64,000 nucleotides of DNA from DATKYQ01 sp035528415. Lineage in GTDB: Bacteria; Myxococcota; B64-G9. A program made the translations under genes and the position numbers. The stretch spans positions 1-64,000 of the forward strand of contig DATKYQ010000096.1 of the NCBI GenBank assembly GCA_035528415.1, written 5' to 3'. The stretch's first letter is position 1; each line of letters starts with the position of its first letter. Positions 35,269 to 43,602 of this stretch are shown piece by piece. A model generated the notes under the pieces. It made no database searches and was not told the DNA's origin. It saw only the letters and a program-made list of their open reading frames with translations.

Positions 35269-36044
35269 GTCCGGGTGACCTGGAACCCGTTCCCCGGGCC
35301 GGGCTGCGCTTGCTTCAGAGCACCGGCTCCACCAACGACGAGGCCCGGGCCTGGATAGAGCACGGGGCCTCTGATGGAGCAACAGTTGTAGCCGACATTC
35401 AGACCCAGGGGCGTGGGCGAGCCGGACGCTCCTGGCATGCGCCGGCGGGTGTGAACCTGTCGTTGTCTCAGGTTATCCTCGCGCCGCCCGAGCACCTGCG
35501 CCTGGTTCCAGTTCTGGGAGCGCTTTGCGCACGCGCCGCGATCGCAGATCACCTGCCGCAGTTTTACAAAGTAGGCATCAAGTGGCCCAACGACATCCTG
35601 GTGTTGGGGCTGAAGATCGCGGGAATCCTGGCCGAGCTGATGACTGAACCGGTCATGGGAGCCGTGCTGGGAATCGGGGTCAACGTCAATACGCGCAGCG
35701 GACAGTTTCCGAACGACCTGCGCCGGCCGGCGGCCTCGCTGCGCATGCTGGCAGGCAGGAACGTAGCGCGAGCCGATCTACTCGACACACTCCTGCGCCA
35801 AATTGACTCTTACCGTGAGCTATGGCGCACAAGTCCACGACTGCTGGTGGCCGAGTTCGCCGAACACTGCATTACCTTGGGCAGACGCATTCTGGTTCAT
35901 CCACCGGGCAGCGAAGCGTTCGAGGCAACGGCCCACGGAATAGCGTCCGACGGCGCTCTGCTATGCACAGACGATGACGATAATGAGATTACCGTAACAG
36001 CCGGTGACGTGGACCCGCTGGACTGTTCCCGTCCGATCCGCTGA
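35265..36044 (+). CDS. birA: Biotin--[acetyl-CoA-carboxylase] ligase without DNA-binding domain
   Basis: About 259 residues from TTG 35265, overlapping the nadC stop by 4 bp, with GGAG upstream. It attaches biotin to carboxylase carrier domains. Motifs are STNDEARAW, TQGRGRAGRSW (biotinyl-AMP loop), GIKWPNDILV and GIGVNVNTR. The N-terminal helix-turn-helix seen in bifunctional BirA is absent, so it is a group I ligase without repressor function. Last gene of the plus-strand operon, and convergent with comEC. Confidence 0.93.
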   Translation: MSPGDLEPVPRAGLRLLQSTGSTNDEARAWIEHGASDGATVVADIQTQGRGRAGRSWHAPAGVNLSLSQVILAPPEHLRLVPVLGALCARAAIADHLPQFYKVGIKWPNDILVLGLKIAGILAELMTEPVMGAVLGIGVNVNTRSGQFPNDLRRPAASLRMLAGRNVARADLLDTLLRQIDSYRELWRTSPRLLVAEFAEHCITLGRRILVHPPGSEAFEATAHGIASDGALLCTDDDDNEITVTAGDVDPLDCSRPIR

Positions 36045-36053
36045 AGTGGCCGT

Positions 36054-38471
36054 TTACGGCCGGCAGGTGTTCAGTTCGAGATCGCGCCCGTCGGTTGTGA
36101 TCGTCACGGCACCGTCGCGGTCGGTTCGAAATATTTTTACGCCGGATTCTCTCAGGCGCTCAATCACCTCGTCCGACGGCAGGTGGTGTGCATTCCTCGC
36201 TCCGACTGAGATGACCGCGACAGAAGGCCTGACGCGATCCACAAACTCTTTGGCTGTTGCCTGCCGCGTTCCATGGTGCCCGACCTTGAGTACGTCGGCG
36301 GTCAGTTCTTCTCCCGACTCGATCAGCAGGCGCTCGCCTTCCTTCTCCAGGTCACCGCTGAGCAAGAAAGTTCTTTGGCCGAGACTTACGCGCAGCACCA
36401 GCGAGCGTTCGTTGGCCTCGAGCGTCTCGCTCCCCGCTGCCGGCCAGAGCACATCGATTTTGGCGTTTTCACCCAACCGCGGCGTGTCGCCCGCGCGAAG
36501 CAGCCGCACGCGGGCGCCGGCCTCTCGGGCAGCGGCAAGCAGGGGGCGGGTTGCGGGCATCTCCTCTAACGGGTGCGCCGTCCATACCTCGTCCGGCGTA
36601 AACAGGCGCACCACCGATGCCAGGCCGCCGGCGTGGTCCATCTCGGTGTGCGTGACGGCCACGGCATCCAGGTGCGTGATCCCTAAAGACCAAAGGAAGG
36701 GCGCGACAACCTGCAAGCCGCTGTCTCCGCCCCCCTCGCGGGCGTCGCCGCCGTCAACAAGCAGCGTATCGCCACCAGGAAAACGCAGGAAAATCGAGTC
36801 GCCCTGGCCGACATCCAGGAAGGTCAGTTCGAGATCACGCGAGACCAGCGGACCGACCCGCCCGACCACAAAGACAACCAGCAACAGGCCGAAGCTCACG
36901 ACCGCCAGGCGGCGCGCCCAAAGACGGCGCCATTTCAAGACGGCGAACAGCAGCAGGTAAGTAAGGATGACCTGGCCAACCGAGGGTGTGGAGATATGAA
37001 GCACGGACCAGCCGATCCCTCCCACCCGGGCGGAAAGCTCGGCCAACCAGCCGGTGGCCAGCAGGGCCGCGTCCGTCACCATACCCGAAAGCAGTGAGCT
37101 TATGGGAAACAGTACAGCGGCGATCAGCCCCAGCGGCACGATCACCCAGGTGGCCAGCGGAACCGCCGCCAGGTTGGTGAATATACCCACCAGGCTCACC
37201 TGGTTGAAGTAACGGGCCAGTAGCGGAGCCGTGCCCAACGAGGCGATGAAGGTCAGCAGCGCGTAGTGCGCCGTTCTCACCAGGATGCGACGCTGCCAGG
37301 AGTCATTCAACCCGGAGCGCCCGAGCGGCAAACCGAGCCGCTCGGCCAGCGGCGGCACGGCCAGGATCACACTGGCGACCGCTGTGAAACTGAGTTGAAA
37401 TGATACCTCGTACAGAGACTGTGGCCAGATCCCCAGGATGATCAAGGCCGCCGCAGAAAGCGTCTGCAGCGGATCTGATTGGCGCCGGGCGATCACCGCG
37501 ATCAGAAAACACACCACCATGATGCAGGCGCGCACCGCCGGCAGGTGGGCGCCGGACAGGAGCGTGTAGAACAGGGTTGCCGGTATGACCAAGGCAGCCG
37601 ATATGCGCGTGATGTCGAAGCGCACGGCCAGCCAACCGATCCTGGCCAGCAAGAAATACAGCAAGGCATACAGGCCAAGTGCTACAAAGCCCAGGTGCAA
37701 TCCCGAGATGGCCAGCAGGTGGGCCAAACCCGCACGGGCGAAATTCTGCTTCACTTCAACGGGCACCAGCCCGCGCTTTCCCGTGGTCATGGCCGCCAAA
37801 ATTCCCTTGGAGGCGGCATCCGCTTTCCGCTCGAAGACGAAGTCGGAAAGCGCAGATCTGGCGTTTGCGATCCAGCGCCGCGGCGAGAGCACACCTGTGT
37901 CCGTGGTAACCAGCATGTCGCGGCACGAACTTAACCAACCGCTCCAGTCGATACCCCTCCTGCGCATACCGGCCGCTCTGTCCCGCAAGCCGGGATTATA
38001 CCGCGATCGCGGCGGGTGAATCCTGGCCATGGCCACCAATCGATCCCCGGGTAACACGCGGGGGCAGGCGTCCATCCGGGTATCATGCACGCTCAATAAG
38101 GCCCTGGCGCTTACCGTTCGGGGCGACCGAAACAATGCTCCCATGGCCTCGATATCCACTTCTATTCTTCGTCGGTCGGGATAGACATCCCAGGCAGTGC
38201 GCGCCTGCGCCTGGATTACCGCCAATCCCTCTACGGGAGGCGCCGGCCCGGCTTGCGGCAGTGCGCCGCGCGCGAAGCCCAGCGACAGAAATGCGAGCAG
38301 CCACAAGAAAAAGCGCAGCACGCCACCTCGTCCGGCGAGCGCCAGGCCGCCGGCTGCAAGCGCACTTGTCCCTGCCAGAGACCAACCGAAAATCGGCGAC
38401 CAGCCGCCGACACCCTGGGCCAGTATCCCGCAGGCAAAGGCCACCGAGAGCGCAATCAACGGGCGGCGCAT
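36054..38471 (-). CDS. comEC: ComEC/Rec2 DNA-uptake channel protein
   Basis: 805 residues. The N-terminus has hydrophobic segments plus an OB-like domain. The competence transmembrane domain (HLLAISGLHLGFVALGLY) follows, and then a C-terminal metallo-beta-lactamase domain (FLDVGQGDSIFLRFPGG, THTEMDHAGG, KVGHHGTRQA). It forms the inner-membrane channel for single-stranded DNA during transformation. All expected parts are present. It is 32 bp after mocA, so it may be co-transcribed with the molybdenum-hydroxylase operon. Confidence 0.93.
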   Translation of the reverse strand: MRRPLIALSVAFACGILAQGVGGWSPIFGWSLAGTSALAAGGLALAGRGGVLRFFLWLLAFLSLGFARGALPQAGPAPPVEGLAVIQAQARTAWDVYPDRRRIEVDIEAMGALFRSPRTVSARALLSVHDTRMDACPRVLPGDRLVAMARIHPPRSRYNPGLRDRAAGMRRRGIDWSGWLSSCRDMLVTTDTGVLSPRRWIANARSALSDFVFERKADAASKGILAAMTTGKRGLVPVEVKQNFARAGLAHLLAISGLHLGFVALGLYALLYFLLARIGWLAVRFDITRISAALVIPATLFYTLLSGAHLPAVRACIMVVCFLIAVIARRQSDPLQTLSAAALIILGIWPQSLYEVSFQLSFTAVASVILAVPPLAERLGLPLGRSGLNDSWQRRILVRTAHYALLTFIASLGTAPLLARYFNQVSLVGIFTNLAAVPLATWVIVPLGLIAAVLFPISSLLSGMVTDAALLATGWLAELSARVGGIGWSVLHISTPSVGQVILTYLLLFAVLKWRRLWARRLAVVSFGLLLVVFVVGRVGPLVSRDLELTFLDVGQGDSIFLRFPGGDTLLVDGGDAREGGGDSGLQVVAPFLWSLGITHLDAVAVTHTEMDHAGGLASVVRLFTPDEVWTAHPLEEMPATRPLLAAAREAGARVRLLRAGDTPRLGENAKIDVLWPAAGSETLEANERSLVLRVSLGQRTFLLSGDLEKEGERLLIESGEELTADVLKVGHHGTRQATAKEFVDRVRPSVAVISVGARNAHHLPSDEVIERLRESGVKIFRTDRDGAVTITTDGRDLELNTCRP

Positions 38472-38503
38472 TGGCAGACGTTCTTTATAGTCGCCGGACA
38501 CGC

Positions 38504-39088
38504 CTATCCGCCGCTGAATGATTCGTAGTCTGCGGGCGTGTTCAGGTTGCGCACGACCCCGGGATCGTCCACGTCCACGCGACACAGGCGGCCCGTTTGT
38601 TCACAGGCAGCGATCACCGCCCGGGCACCGCCCTCGGCCGCCTGCGATTGCAGGGCGTCGAAAAGAGCACGACCGAAGCAGGCCGGATGACCGCTGCGGC
38701 CGCGGTATTGGGCCAGCGCCGCGTCGTACCCTTCAAGCGCCAGGCGCACTTTGCGCACCGTACCGGGACGAATCGTCGCCTGGTCGACCAGCACCACCAG
38801 CACGCCCTTCACATCGGCGGAAAGGCGCGTAATAGCGCAGCGAAGCGATGATATCTGGCCCCGGGAAGGATCGGGATTCAACACCGGCTGTACACCTTCG
38901 AGTCGGCAGCACTGTTCGATCTCCAGGATCGGCTCTGCCACCACCGCCAGCACCGGGTTGCAGCCCCCGGCACCCAGCGCGGCGCACAGGCTATCGAGAA
39001 ATGTCTGCCGGCCGTTGCGCAGCAGGGCCTTGCGTCTGCCCATGCGTCGCGACGCCCCGGCGGCGAGCACGACGCCGGCGATCTTCAT
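38504..39088 (-). CDS. mocA: MobA/MocA-like molybdenum cofactor nucleotidyltransferase
   Basis: 194 residues with the nucleotidyltransferase signature VVLAAGASRRMGRRKALL and the NPDPSRGQISSL and LVVLVDQATI blocks. MocA adds CMP to molybdopterin to make the dinucleotide cofactor of xanthine-dehydrogenase-type enzymes. It overlaps coxM by 4 bp (ATGA), so it very likely matures the cofactor of the enzyme encoded just upstream. A MobA-type GMP transfer is less likely in this context. Confidence 0.85.
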   Translation of the reverse strand: MKIAGVVLAAGASRRMGRRKALLRNGRQTFLDSLCAALGAGGCNPVLAVVAEPILEIEQCCRLEGVQPVLNPDPSRGQISSLRCAITRLSADVKGVLVVLVDQATIRPGTVRKVRLALEGYDAALAQYRGRSGHPACFGRALFDALQSQAAEGGARAVIAACEQTGRLCRVDVDDPGVVRNLNTPADYESFSGG

Positions 39089-39978
39089 GGACGCCTCTTC
39101 CTCTTGCGGCGCCCGGCAAGCTTACGTGTGTGATCGATGATCTCAATCAGACCCTCGGTCATCAGCGCGCCCACCACGCGGCGACGATAATCGGCGCTGG
39201 AGCGGATGTCATCGATAGCCCGCACGGCGGCGATACAGGCCTTAGCCGCGGACCTCACCCGCTCGGCGTCAAGAACGCGGCCCTCGAGTATCTCCTCGGC
39301 CTGCGGTACCCCGATGACGGTTGGTGCGACCGCTCCCATTGCCACCCTGACATGACTCAGGCGCCCGTCACCGTGGCGCCGGGCGCACAGCGCCAGCGAG
39401 GCCTTCGAGCAGCACATGCCCTTGCGCTGCCCGGCCTTCTTGAAGAAGGCCACCGTCCGCCCGCGCCGCGGCGAAAACAGCACGGCCTCGATAACCTCGT
39501 CGAGGCCGAGGTCCGTTCTGGCGGGTCCTTTGAGAAAGGAGAGCACGGGCAGCACACGCCGCCGGCCACGGGCTGCCAGTGCCACCCGGGCGTCCAGACA
39601 GACCAGCGCGGGCAGCGAATCGGCCGCCGGGGAGGCATTACCCAGGTTACCGCCGATGGTTCCCAGGTTGCGAATCTGGACCGATCCCACCGCCCGGCAG
39701 GCGAGGCTCAGCAACCTGGCGCGCCTGCGGATCAGCGCATTGTCGGCGATCGCCTGATGGGTGACCGCCGCCCCAACGCGGATCAAGCCCTGGTCGGTAA
39801 GCCCGATGCCCCGCAGTTCTGCGACTTTGCTGATGTCGATCAACATGCGCCTGCCCGCGAAGGACTCGGGCCGCACCAGGATATCGGTTCCGCCGGCCAA
39901 AAGGAGCGCCGTGGGGCCGTCGGCCCAGATCATCTCCAAGACATCATCCAACGATTCAAGCTTGATGAAATTTATCAT
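39085..39978 (-). CDS. Molybdenum hydroxylase FAD-binding subunit (CoxM/XdhB type)
   Basis: About 297 residues from ATG 39978; a TTG 12 bp upstream is an alternative. FAD-binding motifs LLAGGTDILV and GTIGGNLGNASPAAD are intact, followed by the CO-dehydrogenase flavoprotein C-terminal domain. This subunit passes electrons from the 2Fe-2S subunit to the acceptor. It lies 57 bp after xdhC and overlaps mocA. Confidence 0.93.
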   Translation of the reverse strand: MINFIKLESLDDVLEMIWADGPTALLLAGGTDILVRPESFAGRRMLIDISKVAELRGIGLTDQGLIRVGAAVTHQAIADNALIRRRARLLSLACRAVGSVQIRNLGTIGGNLGNASPAADSLPALVCLDARVALAARGRRRVLPVLSFLKGPARTDLGLDEVIEAVLFSPRRGRTVAFFKKAGQRKGMCCSKASLALCARRHGDGRLSHVRVAMGAVAPTVIGVPQAEEILEGRVLDAERVRSAAKACIAAVRAIDDIRSSADYRRRVVGALMTEGLIEIIDHTRKLAGRRKRKRRP

Positions 39979-40035
39979 CCGGCTTTTCAACTCCAGCTAT
40001 CAGTTGCTGGTTGACACACTGACATAATATCTCAA

Positions 40036-40953
40036 TCAGTCATCCTCCGAGTCGTCGAACACCACGTCTTCGAGCGACTTTTCATTCTTCTTGGCCACGT
40101 ATGGCTTGGGCTGCGGCATGCTTTTGCCCGACTGGGATTGCGTGCCTTTCGGCACGCCGGCCACCGCGCTCCCCCGGCGCCAGAGGAAAACAAGCTCGGC
40201 GGCGACGGCGATTGCAATCTCCTCCGGGGTGACGGCGCCGATATCCAAGCCCACCGGGCAGCGGATCTTCTTTATCTGCTCTGCGGGAATATCCTTGGCC
40301 TTGAGAAGATCAATAGTCTTGGCGGCCTTCCTTTTGCTGCCGATCACTCCCAACCAGGCGGGGCTTCGGCCGATGACTCCTTCCAGCACGATTTGATCCT
40401 GATCATGTCCCCGGGTGACAATCAGCACGTGGTCCTTGGAGCCCGGCGGTTGCGAGGCGATCTGTTCCGCAAAGGGGCGATTGACGATCTCGTCCACGTC
40501 GGGAAACCTGTCGCGGTTGGCCCACTCGGAACGCTCATCCACCACGCTTATGCGACAATCGAGTGTGGCTAATAGCCTGGCCACCGCGGCGGAGACGTGT
40601 CCCCCACCGTAGATGACGACCCGCTTGGCGGGCTGTAGCGGCTCGAGGTATACGCTTATCTCCCCGCCGCAGCTCATCCCCAGTTCGTCCAGCTTGTAGT
40701 GCAACGTACGCGGCCCGCGGCCGTCATCGAGGGCGTTCAGCGAGTCGGCTATGACTCGCGCCTCGACGACACCGCCGCCGACCGTGCCGCTGATGCTGCC
40801 GTCGGGCAACACTATCATCTTGGCCCCTACCTTGCCCGGCGCCGAACCGATCGAGCGCACGACCAATGCCAGCACCCCCGATTCTTCCTCATCGATCAGG
40901 CGCTGCAGTTCCAGGGCGATTGTCTTTGTTCCTTCTCCAGACTTAGAATCCAT
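40036..40953 (-). CDS. xdhC: XdhC/CoxI-family molybdenum-enzyme maturation factor
   Basis: 305 residues from ATG 40953, with GGGAGGT upstream. The N-terminal XdhC domain (SGVLALVVRSIGSAPGKVGAK, GTVGGGVVEARV) is followed by a Rossmann domain (RVVIYGGGHVSAAVARLLA; CPVGLDIGAVTPEEIAI). XdhC proteins bind the cofactor and help insert it in sulfurated form. The acidic tail after residue 280 is an extension. Starts 2 bp after the 2Fe-2S subunit gene. Confidence 0.93.
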   Translation of the reverse strand: MDSKSGEGTKTIALELQRLIDEEESGVLALVVRSIGSAPGKVGAKMIVLPDGSISGTVGGGVVEARVIADSLNALDDGRGPRTLHYKLDELGMSCGGEISVYLEPLQPAKRVVIYGGGHVSAAVARLLATLDCRISVVDERSEWANRDRFPDVDEIVNRPFAEQIASQPPGSKDHVLIVTRGHDQDQIVLEGVIGRSPAWLGVIGSKRKAAKTIDLLKAKDIPAEQIKKIRCPVGLDIGAVTPEEIAIAVAAELVFLWRRGSAVAGVPKGTQSQSGKSMPQPKPYVAKKNEKSLEDVVFDDSEDD

Positions 40954-40955
40954 TG

Positions 40956-41441
40956 CTACCTCCCGCTTCTGCGAATGGCCCGTCGGCGGGCCGTTTTCCG
41001 AATGGCCGAGACGATCTTTGTATAGCCGGTACAGCGGCATAGGTTGCCGGAGATACCTTCGCGGATCTGATCGCTGGTGGGACGCTGGTAGCGCGACAGC
41101 AGGTACTCACCGGCCAGCAACATGCCCGGTGTGCAATAGCCGCACTGAACCGCTCCTTCGTCAACGAAGGCCTGCTGCAAGTCGCTAAGACCGTCCCCGC
41201 TTGCCAGTCCCTCGACGGTGACGATCTCGGCGCCGTCTGCCGAGGCGGCAAGCACCAGGCAGGACGGGACAAGCTTGGCGTTCAGCATCAGCGAGCAGGC
41301 GCCGCATTCCCCGATGCCGCAGCCTTTCTTGGTGCCGGTCAGGCCCGCCTTTTCGCGCAAGGTGTCTACCAGGCGCTCGTCGGGGTCGACTTCGAAGCGC
41401 GCCCCGCGGCCGTTGATCGTCAGGCGCAAGTCAATCTTCAT
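40956..41441 (-). CDS. Molybdenum hydroxylase 2Fe-2S subunit (CoxS/XdhA type)
   Basis: 161 residues. Plant-type 2Fe-2S motif GCGIGECGACSL and the second cluster motifs QCGYCTPGM and GNLCRCTGY are intact. It carries electrons from the molybdenum site to the FAD subunit. It overlaps the end of the large subunit by 11 bp. Confidence 0.96.
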   Translation of the reverse strand: MKIDLRLTINGRGARFEVDPDERLVDTLREKAGLTGTKKGCGIGECGACSLMLNAKLVPSCLVLAASADGAEIVTVEGLASGDGLSDLQQAFVDEGAVQCGYCTPGMLLAGEYLLSRYQRPTSDQIREGISGNLCRCTGYTKIVSAIRKTARRRAIRRSGR

Positions 41442-43602
41442 GACGCCCCTCTTCCAGTGCGACGAGCACGTCCTCGGCTTTAACCGGCAGGCGTGTAAAA
41501 CGCACCCCTATGGCATCCTGCAGCGCATTCAGGATCGCCGGGGTCACTCCGACCATGCAGGTCTCGCTGATACCCTTGGCTCCGTAGGGGCCGGAGGCCT
41601 CCAACACCTGGACCGGCACCGTGCGGATATCGGCCGGCACATCCAAAGACGACGGCAGGATATAGGTATTGAAGTTGGTGTTCAGAAAACGGCCCTGATC
41701 GAGCATGACTTCCTCGAACAGGGCATAGCCGATTCCCTGGGCGACGCCGCCCTCGCTCTGTCCTTCGAAACCAGTGCGGAAGATCACCCGTCCTCCGTCC
41801 AGGTGCGCTTCGACGGCCACAACTTCGATCTCGCCGGTCAGGGTGTTCACTTCCACCAGCGCCACATGGGTTCCATAGGAATACAGCAGGTGCGGCAGTC
41901 CGTCGCCCAACTCGACATCCTGGGTCGGCAGGTGAAAAGTCGCCCGGGCCGAGATATCTCCGGGCTCGCTCGCTTCGGCTTTCAGCGCCTCGATCTTGTC
42001 GGCCGCCATCAGGATTGCGTTGCCCACGGCATAGGTTGTACGCGAAGCGGTTGTGGTTCCCGAATCCGGTGTCACGGCGGTATCCGCTCCCACCACGCCG
42101 AGTTTATCCATGGGCACGCCGAGTCTCTCCGCCGCCATCTGGGCATATGCGGTATAGGCGCCCTGGCCAAACTCGTTTGTTCCGGCATAGACGGTTAGCC
42201 GGCCATCGCGATCCAGACGCAGCTCGACCTCCGCGTAATCTGGAATGCCTATTCCCAGGCCGACGCCCTGCATCTGGGTGGCCACTCCGACGCCGCGCTT
42301 GATGTAAGACGCAAGCGAAGGCGAGTGGTGCGAAGTGTCTTTTGCCAGCCGTCGTCTCGACTTCCATAGCTTGCCGCGACGAGCTGACTTCACGGTTGCC
42401 TCGGCGCCCACCGCAAGCTTCATCTCGTAGCCCAGTGCCGCCAGATCTCCCTGCTGCAAGACGTTGGCCTGACGGAAGGCCAGCGGATCGCGCCCCAGTT
42501 TGTGAGCCATTCGATCCATCTGGCTCTCGATGGCCACACAGGCCTGGGTGCAGCCGAAACCGCGGAAAGCACTCGAGAATCCGTTGTTGGTATACACCGC
42601 GTAACCGTCGATCTTGACGTTCGGCACCAGGTAGGGACCGGCGGCATGCTCCATCATCAGGTTGAGTACCGGTCCGCCCAGCGAAGCATAGGCACCCGTG
42701 TCCGCTACGAAACGCGCCTGGACAGCCAGTAACTTGCCGCTCTTGGAGGCGCCGGTCTTGTACCACATTCTGGTCGGGTGGCGTTTGGTGTGGGCGACGA
42801 TAGACTCGTCGCGGCCGGCCACCATCTTGGCCGGCCGACGGGTGTGGTAGGTCATCAGCGCCAGGTGAATCTGCACAGTGATCTCGTCCTTGCCGCCGAA
42901 GGCTCCGCCGACGTAGGGCGCCGTGACCCTTACCTGGTCGAGCTCAAGCCCCAGCGCCCTGGCGATCTGCGTCTGGTCGCGAAACACGTACTGCCCGCAC
43001 GACTCGATGGTCAGCTGGCCGTCTTCACCGTAGTAGGAAACTCCCGCCTCGGTTTCGAGGAAGGCGTGATCGATCATCGGCACCTGGTAGAAACCCTCGA
43101 TCACGACAGAACTCTTCTTGAAACCTATCTCCACATCGCCCTTGCTGAAATGCCCCTGGTGCATGATGTTGCCGTTTGGGTGCAGGGCGACGGCTCCGGG
43201 CAGCATGGCTTTTTCCGGATCGGTCAACGGCTCGAGAACCTCGTATTCCACTCGGACCAGCGCCGCCGCGCGGCGCGCAATGCTACGCGTCTCTGCACCC
43301 ACTAAAGCCACTGCGTCGCCCATGTAGCGCACACGATCGTGGCAAAGTACCGGCATGTCCTGGATCTGGATGCCGAAGGCGTTCAAGCCGGGAACATCAC
43401 GGGCGGTCAGCACGCGCACCACGCCTTCGGAAGCCTGCGCCTCGGCGGTATCGACGGATAGAATGCGCGCGTTAGGGTGGGCGGCGCGTACCACTTCGAC
43501 CCACAGCATTCCGTCGATCACCCGGTCGGAGGGATAAACCATCCGTCCGGTCACCTTGTCCTCGGCATCGAGCCGTCTGACACGCTTTCCAACTACCCGC
43601 AT
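41431..43602 (-). CDS. Molybdenum hydroxylase large, molybdopterin-binding subunit (XdhA/CoxL type)
   Basis: 723 residues from ATG 43602, overlapping the previous gene by 10 bp. The N-terminal a/b hammerhead domain (TGRMVYPSDRVIDGMLW) is followed by the cofactor-binding part with YVGGAFGGKDE and SAFRGFGCTQA, and the C-terminal GAKGISET, where the Glu is the conserved catalytic base. Substrates of this family include purines, nicotinate and CO; the CO-dehydrogenase Cys loop is not seen. With the neighbouring dihydropyrimidine-dehydrogenase-like protein, a role in purine or N-heterocycle catabolism is plausible but not proven. Confidence 0.93.
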   Translation of the reverse strand: MRVVGKRVRRLDAEDKVTGRMVYPSDRVIDGMLWVEVVRAAHPNARILSVDTAEAQASEGVVRVLTARDVPGLNAFGIQIQDMPVLCHDRVRYMGDAVALVGAETRSIARRAAALVRVEYEVLEPLTDPEKAMLPGAVALHPNGNIMHQGHFSKGDVEIGFKKSSVVIEGFYQVPMIDHAFLETEAGVSYYGEDGQLTIESCGQYVFRDQTQIARALGLELDQVRVTAPYVGGAFGGKDEITVQIHLALMTYHTRRPAKMVAGRDESIVAHTKRHPTRMWYKTGASKSGKLLAVQARFVADTGAYASLGGPVLNLMMEHAAGPYLVPNVKIDGYAVYTNNGFSSAFRGFGCTQACVAIESQMDRMAHKLGRDPLAFRQANVLQQGDLAALGYEMKLAVGAEATVKSARRGKLWKSRRRLAKDTSHHSPSLASYIKRGVGVATQMQGVGLGIGIPDYAEVELRLDRDGRLTVYAGTNEFGQGAYTAYAQMAAERLGVPMDKLGVVGADTAVTPDSGTTTASRTTYAVGNAILMAADKIEALKAEASEPGDISARATFHLPTQDVELGDGLPHLLYSYGTHVALVEVNTLTGEIEVVAVEAHLDGGRVIFRTGFEGQSEGGVAQGIGYALFEEVMLDQGRFLNTNFNTYILPSSLDVPADIRTVPVQVLEASGPYGAKGISETCMVGVTPAILNALQDAIGVRFTRLPVKAEDVLVALEEGRHED